Assembly: GCA_023356515.1 (NCBI GenBank)
Contig: JAKQYG010000149.1
Span: forward strand, 1 to 8,750
Direction of reading: 5' to 3'
From: Trichodesmium sp. MAG_R04
GTDB lineage: Bacteria > Cyanobacteriota > Cyanobacteriia > Cyanobacteriales > Microcoleaceae
Length of the DNA: 8,750 nt
The notes below the pieces were generated by a model, which did no database searches, was not told the DNA's origin, and saw nothing but the letters and a program-made list of their open reading frames with translations. Positions 1-6,988 of this stretch are shown piece after piece. Numbering within the stretch: the first letter of the stretch is position 1; every line of letters starts with the position of its first letter. Position numbers and translations under genes: made by a program.

Positions 1-1604
1 TAAATCAAAACTTTTGTTTCACCAACATCAACATTAGCAAACATCTCTACCTGTAATTGTTCATCCCGATGCATTGCAGCTAACAAATACAACAATAGAG
101 GTTCCCGCGCCAACTCCTTAACTTGCTCCGGACATTGTGCGCTGCGCAAAAATTTTCCAAACTTTTCTGTTTCCTCTTCTCCTACTATCGTCTGCCACTT
201 CTCAAACCACTGTTGCTGAAGATCATCAGCCATCGGCAAAATACTCACCCGATCTAAATTAGAAGGCATTAACCTTTCAATACCATAAAGTGCCAAAGGT
301 CTACCCGTAATCACAACACGATGACCACGCTCCTTATTTTCTCCTGCCTGTTTTTGAAACTGTGCTACCTGCTCTAAAAATACCTTCAACTCACTACTTG
401 CCCCCCGTTCCAACAACAACTCATCAAACCCATCCAACAAAAACAAAAACCGAGTATTGCGATCTGTCAACCAACCCGTATCAATCTTCACAAAATCCCA
501 ATTCACAGCATTAGCTAAAGTCTCATCAATATTTGCTGCAAAATTTCTTACATCTCGCAACCGAATCAAAATTGGCGTATAAATAGGATGTAGTTCCCGG
601 CGTACCCAGTCAGCAAACATCCGGCAAAATACACTTTTTCCTCTTCCTGGCCCCGCTTGAATAAATAAAACCTGTTTTTCCTTATTTTTATCCAACAAAA
701 TTGTTTTTGCCCACTCTTCAATATTTTGAGATTCAGCATCTTTATTAACCTCCCCATTGGACTTAACAGATTTAACTTCCAATGGTATATAAATATCCTG
801 AAAAGAGAAATTTTCATCAAATACTTTTTCTTCTGGCTGAGGAGCAATTTTATCTATCAAATATTTATCAATACTACCATAAACTTCCAAATCTTGCTGC
901 CAACTATACCCAGAAATTCCCGCTAATTTTTTAGCATCATCTTTCACTTCTGACACTGCTTGTTTCATATAACGATGAGTTTTGCGAGAAATTCTTTCAG
1001 TGACTATTTTTGCCGTATTTTCATCCAAACCAGATTGTTTTAGACGCATAAATAAAATTTTGTCAAATTTTTCTCTTAACGACTCATCTCTGTTTCTTGA
1101 CGGTGCATCATAAAAACAAATCAAAGTATCCTTAGCATCTCGGGCATTAAAATTAATATCTTCATCTAATTTATTAATATTGTCTTGTACCTCTTCCGAA
1201 GCCTCAGTTTCTATCAGTCTCTCCTTAAGTTCTGGATAGTCTATAAAAAAATCTCGAAAACTTTCTAAATAAGCCACCTGAGCCACCAACTGTACCGCAT
1301 CTTCCAAGGTAGGTTCCTGACGACTTTGTTTGACAATATAAGAAATAATTCCAGTTGCAATAGGCAAAAAAGGTAGACCAGCTCCAATGACTTTTCCTAA
1401 TGGAGAACTTAGCACATCTAAGACAGAATCAATATTTTCAATAAAAGGCTTTAATTGCTGAGCATCTTTACCTTCTTTTAGTTCTTTTGCTATTTCAACA
1501 ACCGCCTTAGCAGACTCAACCCCACCTTTAACAGTTTCCGATAAATTTAATTCTATTTCTGTATTGAGAACTCGCCAAATATTGCGCCAAAGTTTACCAG
1601 CCAT
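1..1604 (-). CDS. NACHT-domain STAND NTPase, partial (C-terminus beyond left edge)
   Basis: The minus-strand frame is open from ATG at 1604 to the window edge (534 codons, no stop). Seen: an N-terminal helical region (1-300) with one hydrophobic stretch at about 68-92; a Walker A motif AGPGRGKS at 317-324; a Walker B motif RFLFLLDGFDEL at 385-396 with the small-residue/acidic DGFDE form typical of NACHT; a sensor-like VVITGRP at 430-436; and the conserved proline-leucine helix EPLLLYLL at 501-508. NACHT proteins are P-loop ATPases of the STAND class that oligomerise when a C-terminal sensor detects a signal. Some bacterial ones are antiphage proteins. Close cyanobacterial relatives often carry repeats such as pentapeptides at the C-terminus, but that part lies outside the window. 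The ligand and effector are unknown. No Shine-Dalgarno sequence is obvious upstream of the ATG. The long N-terminal part contains no recognised nuclease or TIR motif. Family assignment is confident; a defence role is inference. Confidence 0.88.
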   Translation of the reverse strand, partial: MAGKLWRNIWRVLNTEIELNLSETVKGGVESAKAVVEIAKELKEGKDAQQLKPFIENIDSVLDVLSSPLGKVIGAGLPFLPIATGIISYIVKQSRQEPTLEDAVQLVAQVAYLESFRDFFIDYPELKERLIETEASEEVQDNINKLDEDINFNARDAKDTLICFYDAPSRNRDESLREKFDKILFMRLKQSGLDENTAKIVTERISRKTHRYMKQAVSEVKDDAKKLAGISGYSWQQDLEVYGSIDKYLIDKIAPQPEEKVFDENFSFQDIYIPLEVKSVKSNGEVNKDAESQNIEEWAKTILLDKNKEKQVLFIQAGPGRGKSVFCRMFADWVRRELHPIYTPILIRLRDVRNFAANIDETLANAVNWDFVKIDTGWLTDRNTRFLFLLDGFDELLLERGASSELKVFLEQVAQFQKQAGENKERGHRVVITGRPLALYGIERLMPSNLDRVSILPMADDLQQQWFEKWQTIVGEEETEKFGKFLRSAQCPEQVKELAREPLLLYLLAAMHRDEQLQVEMFANVDVGETKVLI

Positions 1605-2022
1605 ATTTATTAATATTTATTAACGGGACTTTAGTGAAAAAACAGTGAAAAAAAGGGTATAATAGATATTTGATATGTATTTTACGTTAATTAATGACTT
1701 GAAGATAGTGGGATGAAAAAAACAATTTTATTGGCCATGCCCCCTTGTTTCTTAGTCGGATTGAGTCTCAAATCTCTGGTGTCATTAACTCTCAAAGATA
1801 CAGACCATCTATAACCATGAAATTATTTACTAAAATTAAACAAAATGTCACAGTCAAAATATTATGGTAGACTACAATCAACTACTTAATTTACTATCAA
1901 GTGATGAAATAACAGATTCAGACAACAAACCTACTCAAGTATGCTAAGTACAGTGTATGATTTTAGGGTGCGTTAGAGGGCTTAAATTCAGAGAGTGAAA
2001 ATTTTAGCATTCTCACACCCCT
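1605..2022. other. Gap between NACHT gene and hemW; tiny ORFs and candidate promoters only
   Basis: No conserved gene is recognisable here. On the plus strand a TATAAT at 1658-1663 precedes a 33-codon ORF (1713-1814) that begins MKKTILLAM and reads like an export signal cut short. A 27-codon ORF follows at 1864-1947 (starts MVDYNQLLNLL). Neither has a good ribosome binding site, and both look more like fragments than genes. On the minus strand TATTAT (1664-1659) could be the -10 of the NACHT gene and overlaps the plus-strand TATAAT. Two AGTGAAAAAA direct repeats lie at 1633 and 1644, 11 bp apart. Confidence 0.5.
1991..2014 (-). terminator. Weak hairpin just past the hemW stop
   Basis: GAGAGTG (1991-1997) pairs with CATTCTC (2008-2014), including one G-U pair, around a 10-nt AT-rich loop. 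It lies 9-32 bp past the hemW stop on that gene's strand. There is no T-tract, so it could be a weak 3'-end structure rather than a true intrinsic terminator. Confidence 0.25.
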
Positions 2023-3267
2023 TCAGCTAATTTTACTAAATAATGTTGATAACACAGTATTAGAGAACAAAAAACCTTCAGGATCAGTCAATCTTAAATA
2101 TCCCTCTATCGGAAGTTTTTGGTTATGAGAAAAATGGGTTGCTACACCTTTTGGATTAATAAACTCTACCCATCCTAACTGTTGATAGGGTTGTAAATAG
2201 ATTAATAATTTTTTTACAGTTTCTTGACCAAACTGTTGAGATAAACTTAGCAAATTTACTCCTTCTGCCAAGCGGAATCTTAACATAAGTGTTTCTAATA
2301 AAAAATCCTGATTCGATGTATCAATACCCTGATTTTCTAAACTATTACCTTGAAACGATAGCACCCATTGAGAATATTCTTGTCGCGTGCGCGGCCTAGT
2401 AAATCTTCGCCCTTCTAAATAACTTGCTGCACCCATACCAAAAGCATAATAAGAATGATTTTCCCAGTAAACTAGATTATGATGACACTGATAACCAGCT
2501 TTAGCATAATTAGATATTTCGTAATGTTCATATCCTGAAATTGATATTAATTGCTGTGCCATTCGATACATTTGAGCTGTCGTTTCATCTGTAGGCAAAG
2601 GAGCATCACCTGGTTGATAATGACGTCCAAAAACTGTCACTGGTTCTAATACAAGATCATAACTAGATATATGAGTTGGGGAAAGAGCTATTCCTTTCTC
2701 TAAAGACGTTTGCCATTGTTCTAAAGTTTGGCTTGGTAGTCCTGAAATTAAATCAATACTAAAATTAATAATTCCTGCTTGATGCAATGTGTTTACTGCT
2801 TTGTAAATATCTAATACATTGTGCGATCGCCCACAAATCTGTAATAAATCATCTTGAAATGCTTGTACTCCTAGACTGACTCGATTTACTCCTAGGGTTT
2901 TATATCCTTGCACTTGTTTCAAATCAAAAGTTCCAGGGTCCATTTCTATCGAAATTTCAGCATTGGCCACAATTCCAAATTTTTGTTCTAGGGTATCTAA
3001 AATCAAACTTAATTGACTTACTGACAATAGGGAAGGAGTACCACCCCCAAAAAAAATTGTTTTTAAGGGTTGAGAAAAAGATTTTGTAATATTTATTTCA
3101 TTACAAAGTACCTCCACATATTCTTGAATGGGAGAAAAATTATCTCCTTTTTTACTATTACCTACTACAGAGATTGGAAAATCACAGTAATAGCATCGCC
3201 GTCGGCAAAAAGGGATATGGACATAAGCCGAACTAGGAATGCAAGAATTTTCGATGGGCCTTTTCAC
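2023..3267 (-). CDS. hemW: HemW-type radical SAM protein (oxygen-independent coproporphyrinogen oxidase-like)
   Basis: 414 codons from the GTG at 3267. Seen: the radical SAM signature HIPFCRRRCYYCDF, with cysteines at 21, 25 and 28; the GGGTPS glycine motif at 74-79; EMDPGT at about 109; and NRVSLGVQAF at 128-137. These features and the C-terminal HemN-like domain place it in the HemN/HemW family. The single CxxxCxxC followed by D-F, without the fourth cysteine of true HemN (CxxxCxxCxC), favours HemW, which binds heme and is thought to act as a heme chaperone rather than an oxidase. Start choice: the frame extends upstream to a TTG at 3297, but that has no ribosome site. The GTG has GGTGA seven bases upstream and gives the short leader usual before HIPFC. 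No ATG is available. A HIP1 octamer lies inside the gene. It is divergent from the PIN-TRAM gene. Confidence 0.85.
   Translation of the reverse strand: MKRPIENSCIPSSAYVHIPFCRRRCYYCDFPISVVGNSKKGDNFSPIQEYVEVLCNEINITKSFSQPLKTIFFGGGTPSLLSVSQLSLILDTLEQKFGIVANAEISIEMDPGTFDLKQVQGYKTLGVNRVSLGVQAFQDDLLQICGRSHNVLDIYKAVNTLHQAGIINFSIDLISGLPSQTLEQWQTSLEKGIALSPTHISSYDLVLEPVTVFGRHYQPGDAPLPTDETTAQMYRMAQQLISISGYEHYEISNYAKAGYQCHHNLVYWENHSYYAFGMGAASYLEGRRFTRPRTRQEYSQWVLSFQGNSLENQGIDTSNQDFLLETLMLRFRLAEGVNLLSLSQQFGQETVKKLLIYLQPYQQLGWVEFINPKGVATHFSHNQKLPIEGYLRLTDPEGFLFSNTVLSTLFSKIS
2823..2830. repeat. HIP1 octamer GCGATCGC
   Basis: Exact copy of the highly iterated palindrome of cyanobacterial genomes, inside hemW. 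It supports a cyanobacterial origin. Confidence 0.85.
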
Positions 3268-3518
3268 TATTAATTCACCAAAAAATGAGGATGTCAATAT
3301 ATTAAGATTTACAAATTACATCATTTATAAAAATATTTTAAACAATTAAAAATTTAATGAGAAGTGATAGTAGGATATATTGGATAAATAGTATTTTTAT
3401 AGAGAAAAAATATTACTTCAATAATAAAGTAAAAAAAAGCACTTACATTATGTCCCACATCATAGTTAGTCTATAAAATTAAGTTTAAATTGGAAGAAAC
3501 TTTTCTATCTTACTATAT

Positions 3519-3552
3519 TCTAGACTCTGACTTCTGTCTAGAGAAGTGTCAG
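3519..3552. repeat. Overlapping inverted repeats
   Basis: TCTAGAC (3519-3525) pairs with GTCTAGA (3536-3542) around a 10-nt loop. The same bases can instead form CTGACTTCT (3527-3535) with AGAA plus GTCAG (3542-3552, two-base bulge). The two folds exclude each other. They sit just upstream of the TATAAT at 3581, so they could be an operator or part of an unannotated transcript. Confidence 0.45.
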
Positions 3553-3580
3553 TATCCAAATAGTACATCAACTGTATAGA

Positions 3581-3586
3581 TATAAT
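3581..3586 (+). promoter_or_regulatory. Candidate -10 box of the PIN-TRAM gene
   Basis: A perfect TATAAT, 112 bp before the start codon. No good -35 box is present at 16-18 bp, so it would need an activator or an alternative sigma factor, or it may be chance in AT-rich DNA. Confidence 0.3.
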
Positions 3587-3651
3587 AGAAGCAGTACTAA
3601 ACAGCTCAAAAATTATGGTTCTTAATCGTTATTTTATCGATTTAGTGCCTC

Positions 3652-3672
3652 ATTAGAGAGACGTCCTCTAAT
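3652..3672 (+). repeat. Near-perfect palindrome in the 5' leader of the PIN-TRAM gene
   Basis: ATTAGAG (3652-3658), a single extra A, GACGTC (3660-3665), then CTCTAAT (3666-3672). Without the extra A this would be a perfect 20-bp palindrome. It ends 26 bp before the ATG and is followed by an A-rich tract, so it is not a plus-strand terminator. It may be a dimeric repressor site or an mRNA leader hairpin near the ribosome site. Confidence 0.6.
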
Positions 3673-3698
3673 AGAAAACAAAAAACAAACTAAAAAAA

Positions 3699-4778
3699 AT
3701 GCTTGACGCAATCATTATTATTTCATTTATACTTGCTGGAGCAGGAATAGGTTTTTATAGCATAGAACTACTTCCGCCTAACGTACTACTAGAAGTTACT
3801 AACATTGAAGGTTTACGTTCAGTACTATCTGCTTTCACTTCTTTGATTGGGTTTGTCGTGGGATTAGTATTTCAAACTACATATCGACGAGTGGAAGTAA
3901 AGGTCAGACAAATGCCTGTAGACTTATTGTTAACTCGGGCAATAGGATTAGTTATAGGACTATTAGTAGCTAATTTAATGCTGGCGCCACTGTTTTTACT
4001 GCCTATTCCTAATGAGTTTAGTTTCATTAAACCTCTTGTAGCAGTTTTAAGTAGCATAATGTTAGGTTTTACGGGAGTTAGTGTTGCTGATACTCATGGT
4101 CGTGGTTTCTTACGATTAATTAATCCTAACAGTCTGGATGCTGTATTAGTAGCTGAAGGTACTCTCAAACCTGCTACTACTAAGATTTTGGATACTAGCT
4201 GTATTATTGACGGCAGAATAGAAAATTTGCTGGAGACAGGTTTTCTGGAGGGTCAAATTCTGGTACCACAATTTGTTTTACAGGAATTACAGCTTATTGC
4301 TGATGCTTCTAATGATCAAAAAAGAGTCAGAGGTAGACGAGGGTTAGATATTTTAAATAGACTTAAAGATGTTTATACTTCTCAGATTCAAATCCATTTT
4401 GCAGACTATGAAGAAATTTCTACTGTGGATGCGAAGTTGATTCATTTTGCTCTGGAAATTAATGGTACTTTATTGACAAATGACTACAATTTATCTAAGG
4501 TTGCTAGTTTACAAAAAGTTTCTGTTCTTAATATTAATGACCTAACTCAAGCGGTACGACCAAGTTATTTGCCTGGTGATACTATTGAAATCAAGATTCG
4601 CAAGGAAGGTAAGGAACCTTCTCAAGGTATTGGTTATTTAGATGACGGTACGATGGTTGTTGTGGAGTCTGGTAGTGAATATGTTGGTGATGAGGTACGG
4701 GTTATTGTTACCAGTTCTTTGCAAACTTCTGCGGGTAGGATGATTTTTGCTCGTACTCAAGAGTCGGCGATCGCCTAA
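3699..4778 (+). CDS. Membrane-anchored PIN/TRAM domain protein
   Basis: 359 codons. Seen: four hydrophobic segments at about 4-22, 41-60, 80-102 and 110-128; then a PIN domain starting at KILDTSCIIDGR (162-173) with the acidic residues expected for a metal site (D165, E196, D244, D262); then a C-terminal TRAM domain (about 287-350, starting at LPGDTIEI). This is the architecture of the YacL/PilT-type PIN-TRAM family found in cyanobacteria and Firmicutes. PIN domains are Mg-dependent ribonuclease folds and TRAM binds RNA, so a membrane-bound RNA-processing role is likely but the substrate is unknown. Length and domain order match the family, with no missing catalytic residue. ATG 3699 is preceded by an A-rich stretch without a Shine-Dalgarno sequence. 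A HIP1 site overlaps the last codons. Confidence 0.88.
   Translation: MLDAIIIISFILAGAGIGFYSIELLPPNVLLEVTNIEGLRSVLSAFTSLIGFVVGLVFQTTYRRVEVKVRQMPVDLLLTRAIGLVIGLLVANLMLAPLFLLPIPNEFSFIKPLVAVLSSIMLGFTGVSVADTHGRGFLRLINPNSLDAVLVAEGTLKPATTKILDTSCIIDGRIENLLETGFLEGQILVPQFVLQELQLIADASNDQKRVRGRRGLDILNRLKDVYTSQIQIHFADYEEISTVDAKLIHFALEINGTLLTNDYNLSKVASLQKVSVLNINDLTQAVRPSYLPGDTIEIKIRKEGKEPSQGIGYLDDGTMVVVESGSEYVGDEVRVIVTSSLQTSAGRMIFARTQESAIA
4767..4774. repeat. HIP1 octamer GCGATCGC
   Basis: Exact copy, within the last codons of the PIN-TRAM gene, inside the longer palindrome GGCGATCGCC. Confidence 0.85.
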
Positions 4779-5057
4779 TCAAGTTAAAAGTTCAAGCTCA
4801 AAAATTGGCATTGGTAAATCAAGAGGTGAATTAAACTTGAATGGGCACTTCTCCAAATCTGAGATAGTGAATTAACAGACGGATATAATGTTTGAGCATA
4901 TCAATACATTTCGAGTAACACAAGGTTTTGCAATGTAAGTGAGCTTTAGGGTGGCGCAAGTGAGTAGTAAACATTCCCCAGTATGTTTATCCAATTGATA
5001 ATAGTTGGATGTGTAATCCCTGTCACCCGGGCAATTCTTTTAATACCTATACCATTA
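4779..5057. other. Intergenic region upstream of the TIGR04282 gene
   Basis: About 280 bp with no recognisable gene. A TATAAT at 4884-4889 is a possible -10, without a matching -35. A short inverted pair TTCAAG / CTTGAA flanks 4792-4839. No terminator is evident after the PIN-TRAM gene. Confidence 0.45.
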
Positions 5058-5675
5058 ATGAATAATCAACAGTTAATTATTTTTACTCGTTATCCGGAAC
5101 CAGGAAAAACAAAAACACGTTTAATTTCTGCTTTAGGAGCTGAAGGTGCAGCAAATCTACAGTCTCAGATGACTAAGAGAACTATCACAAAAGCGAAGAA
5201 ATTATCTAATATGATGTCGTTGTTAATTGAAGTCCGATTTGCTGGGGGCAATTTACAATTAATGAAAAATTGGTTAAGAGATGATTTGGAGATTGATCTA
5301 AAATATCAAGAACAGGGTGCAGGTGATTTAGGTGAACGTATAAAAAGAGCTTTTGAATCTGCTTTTAATCAAAGGATGAAGTCTGTTGTAATTATTGGTG
5401 CCGACTGCCCTAATTTAACTGTTGATATTATGTTGGAAGCTTTTGCTAAATTAACTGAATCTGATGTAGTAATTGGTCCGGCAATGGATGGAGGTTATTA
5501 TCTAATTGGTCTCAAAAAAATTATTCCAGAGTTGTTTGAAGGAATTAATTGGGGAACTTCTGAGGTATTGTCAAAAACTGTTGCGATCGCTCAAAATCTT
5601 AATTTAGCTATTAACTATTTACCGGAACTTTTTGATATTGATCGCCCAGAAGACTTGGAAAGATTACAATTTTAA
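5058..5675 (+). CDS. TIGR04282-type transferase (CofC-like / DUF2064, arsenosugar-associated glycosyltransferase family)
   Basis: 205 codons from ATG 5058. Seen: the N-terminal nucleotide-binding motif TRYPEPGKTKTRL (10-22), QGAGDLGERI (86-95), GADCPNL (114-120), GPAMDGGYYLIG (140-151) and FDIDRPEDL (192-200). These are the hallmarks of the 'transferase 1' family (TIGR04282), a GT-A-like fold related to CofC, annotated as arsenosugar or rSAM/selenodomain-associated glycosyltransferase. The biochemical substrate in cyanobacteria is not established. Start: the frame is open further upstream to ATG 4983, which would add 25 hydrophobic residues (MFIQLIIVGC...). Family members start just before the LIIFTRYPEPG strand and are cytosolic, so I prefer 5058, although neither start has a Shine-Dalgarno sequence. 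Its usual partner, the TIGR04283 enzyme, follows after a gap holding a transposon relic. A HIP1 octamer is inside the gene. Confidence 0.85.
   Translation: MNNQQLIIFTRYPEPGKTKTRLISALGAEGAANLQSQMTKRTITKAKKLSNMMSLLIEVRFAGGNLQLMKNWLRDDLEIDLKYQEQGAGDLGERIKRAFESAFNQRMKSVVIIGADCPNLTVDIMLEAFAKLTESDVVIGPAMDGGYYLIGLKKIIPELFEGINWGTSEVLSKTVAIAQNLNLAINYLPELFDIDRPEDLERLQF
5583..5590. repeat. HIP1 octamer GCGATCGC
   Basis: Exact copy inside the TIGR04282-type gene. Confidence 0.85.
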
Positions 5676-5837
5676 TAAGGAGTCATAGGGGTATATTTTT
5701 AACAAAGGGATGAGTAAATACTTTTATTCATTATTCTCAACAAAAGTGTACTTATTTATACAAAAAGTCGGCAAAATATTCCTCTCATACTTTTCTGCTC
5801 TATAAAACTGATACAAAGCGTTATATAACGTAACAAA
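5676..5837. other. AT-rich spacer downstream of the TIGR04282 gene
   Basis: No gene seen. It contains a perfect 12-bp palindrome CGTTATATAACG at 5819-5830, next to the right end of the TnpB relic. Confidence 0.4.
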
Positions 5838-5913
5838 TTGACGTTTACTCCCTGCTTCTACTGAGGCGGTCGGCGGTTACCCATCTACAGGCATTCACGA
5901 CTAAGCCGACCGC
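5838..5913 (-). mobile_element. Right end and omega-RNA-like scaffold of relic A
   Basis: On the minus strand a perfect 9-bp stem, GCGGTCGGC (5913-5905) with GCCGACCGC (5874-5866), encloses a 30-nt loop within the TnpB tail codons. A small hairpin follows: GCCTC, loop AGTA, GAAGC (5867-5854, one C-A mismatch) closed by CC/GG. The element ends GGGAGTAAACGTCAA (to 5838). This stem-hairpin-GTCA order is the layout of the omega-RNA 3' part and right end in IS605-type elements. No left end or TnpA gene is visible. Confidence 0.6.
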
Positions 5914-5979
5914 ATTTCTTACATTTATACTGACGTTTAAATCTCAATAAGATTGACAACCCACAATCTGGACTTTCAT
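5845..5979 (-). pseudogene. TnpB C-terminal relic A (IS200/IS605 type)
   Basis: On the minus strand the frame reads MKVQIVGCQSY, a TGA stop, then DLNVSINVRNAVGLVVNACR and on to TADRLSRSRE with a TAA at 5847-5845. This matches the end of TnpB. The second zinc-ribbon CxxC is decayed to V-G-C, the RuvC-III D-x-N-x-x-x-N-I-x-N region is recognisable (DLNVSINVRN), and the usual A-V-G tail follows. An in-frame stop and the loss of everything upstream make it a pseudogene. TnpB is the RNA-guided nuclease of IS200/IS605 elements; this stub cannot be active. The family call rests on motif recognition, not a search. It lies against the direction of the two transferase genes and separates them. Confidence 0.72.
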
Positions 5980-6045
5980 AAAAAAATGTAGTAAAATAGG
6001 CTCAAATCATTATATATTATGGCTTTTAACTGAAAATGCTAGCCG

Positions 6046-6759
6046 ATGAAAGAAACACCCTTGCCTACCTTGCCCCCATACTTGATTTCGATTATTATTC
6101 CGGTATTAAATGAAGTTGGTACGATCGCTCAAATTGTTTCTAAAGCTCAAACAGGAAAAAATGTAGAAATAATTGTGGTTGATGGTGGCAGTAATGATGG
6201 TACTATTGAAGTTGTTAAGTCTTTAGATGTTAAACTTATTTATTCTCTCCCTGGTCGTAGTATTCAAATGAATTTTGGGGCAAAAATAGCAAGGGGAAAT
6301 ATTCTTTTGTTTCTTCATGGAGATACTTTTTTACCATTAAATTTTGACAAATCATTAAGAGAAATTATAAGCAAACCGAATATTATTGCAGGTGCTTTTA
6401 AATTAGATATTAGAGGAAGAAAAAGAAGTTTACGAATAGTTGAAGTAATGGTAAATTGGCGCTCGTGTTATTGGCAAATGCCTTACGGAGACCAAGGAAT
6501 TTTTCTTTCGGCTAAAGTCTTTGAAGAAGTTGGTGGTTTCCCAGAAATACCAATTATGGAAGATTTTGAGTTGATACGAAAGTTAAGGAAAAGAGGGCGT
6601 ATAGCAATTGTATCACAGCCAGTATTAACTTCTGGTCGTCGGTGGCAAAAGTTAGGAATATTTAAAACTACTCTAATTAATCAAGTGGTAATCATTACTT
6701 ACTTACTTGGGGTGTCTCCACAAAGATTAGCTCAATGGTACCGTAGTTATCTTAAGTAG
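6046..6759 (+). CDS. TIGR04283-type family 2 glycosyltransferase
   Basis: 237 codons. Seen: a GT-A start IIIPVLNE (16-23), the nucleotide-sugar motif VVDGGSNDGT (44-53), LHGDT at 90-94 in place of the DxD metal motif, PYGDQG (146-151), the acceptor/catalytic-type MEDFEL (171-176), SGRRW (196-200) and a hydrophobic C-terminal stretch (208-224) that may touch the membrane. This set defines 'transferase 2' (TIGR04283), annotated as an arsenosugar or rSAM/selenodomain-associated glycosyltransferase. It is the usual partner of the TIGR04282 protein upstream, with which it probably shares a pathway. No ArsM or radical SAM ArsS gene is in view, so the arsenosugar link is by family name only. ATG 6046 has no Shine-Dalgarno sequence. 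A four-codon ORF (ATGGCTTTTAACTGA, 6019) just upstream is probably irrelevant. Confidence 0.87.
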   Translation: MKETPLPTLPPYLISIIIPVLNEVGTIAQIVSKAQTGKNVEIIVVDGGSNDGTIEVVKSLDVKLIYSLPGRSIQMNFGAKIARGNILLFLHGDTFLPLNFDKSLREIISKPNIIAGAFKLDIRGRKRSLRIVEVMVNWRSCYWQMPYGDQGIFLSAKVFEEVGGFPEIPIMEDFELIRKLRKRGRIAIVSQPVLTSGRRWQKLGIFKTTLINQVVIITYLLGVSPQRLAQWYRSYLK

Positions 6760-6988
6760 GGCTAGCTAATTAAATTCAAAGTACCAACTTTTTAGTGGTT
6801 TAGGCTCAAAAAGCTAGGATTTATAGCTGATCATGGCAGAAAAGTCAAGGGACAATTATTAATACTGCCTCCTTTGTAATTACTATTCATCCTAGCTCTA
6901 TTTACCGAAAAATTGGGTTTAAAGCCTCGCCCATAAGCGGGGGACTAGTTGATTTTTTTTTCACAGGTCACGTTATCATGGTTTTTAG
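6760..6988. other. Spacer after the TIGR04283 gene
   Basis: No gene seen. ACCA (6783-6786) and TGGT (6796-6799) bracket a short T-rich loop and might form a weak 3'-end hairpin of the transferase mRNA. The stronger hairpin at 6925-6942 is listed separately. Confidence 0.4.
6921..6961 (+). terminator. GC-rich hairpin with downstream T9: terminator or eroded IS right end
   Basis: CCTCGC (6925-6930) pairs with GCGGGG (6937-6942), one T-G pair, loop CCATAA. A run of nine T follows at 6953-6961, ten bases after the stem. A true intrinsic terminator would have the T-run adjacent. The context AAAGCC before the stem and GGGGGACTAGTTGA after it resembles relic C's AGAAGCC...GGGAGTATGTCAC, so it may be a fourth, eroded IS605-type right end. 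Confidence 0.45.

Larger units (their letters stand above)
3268..3698. other. Divergent intergenic region, hemW / PIN-TRAM gene
   Basis: About 430 bp of AT-rich DNA without a coding signal. It must hold the promoters of both flanking genes. The plus-strand side contains the -10 candidate, the hairpin cluster and the leader palindrome listed separately. On the hemW side only AT-rich stretches are seen, with no convincing -35/-10 pair. Confidence 0.6.

Noticed and set aside
566..847. 93-codon minus-strand ORF
   Set aside because: It overlaps the NACHT gene in another frame, has low-complexity composition and no family signature, while the NACHT frame carries Walker A and B.
726..926. 66-codon plus-strand ORF
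   Set aside because: Antisense shadow inside the NACHT gene.
1861..2022. Cyanobacterial GGTGCGTTA-type dispersed repeat
   Set aside because: Only the core GGGTGCGTTA (1966-1975) is present; the rest of the repeat is not, and the GGGTG/CACCC pairing is too short and distant.
3070..3273. 67-codon plus-strand ORF
   Set aside because: Antisense to the radical SAM motif region of hemW.
3872..4057. 61-codon minus-strand ORF
   Set aside because: Antisense to membrane helices of the PIN-TRAM protein.
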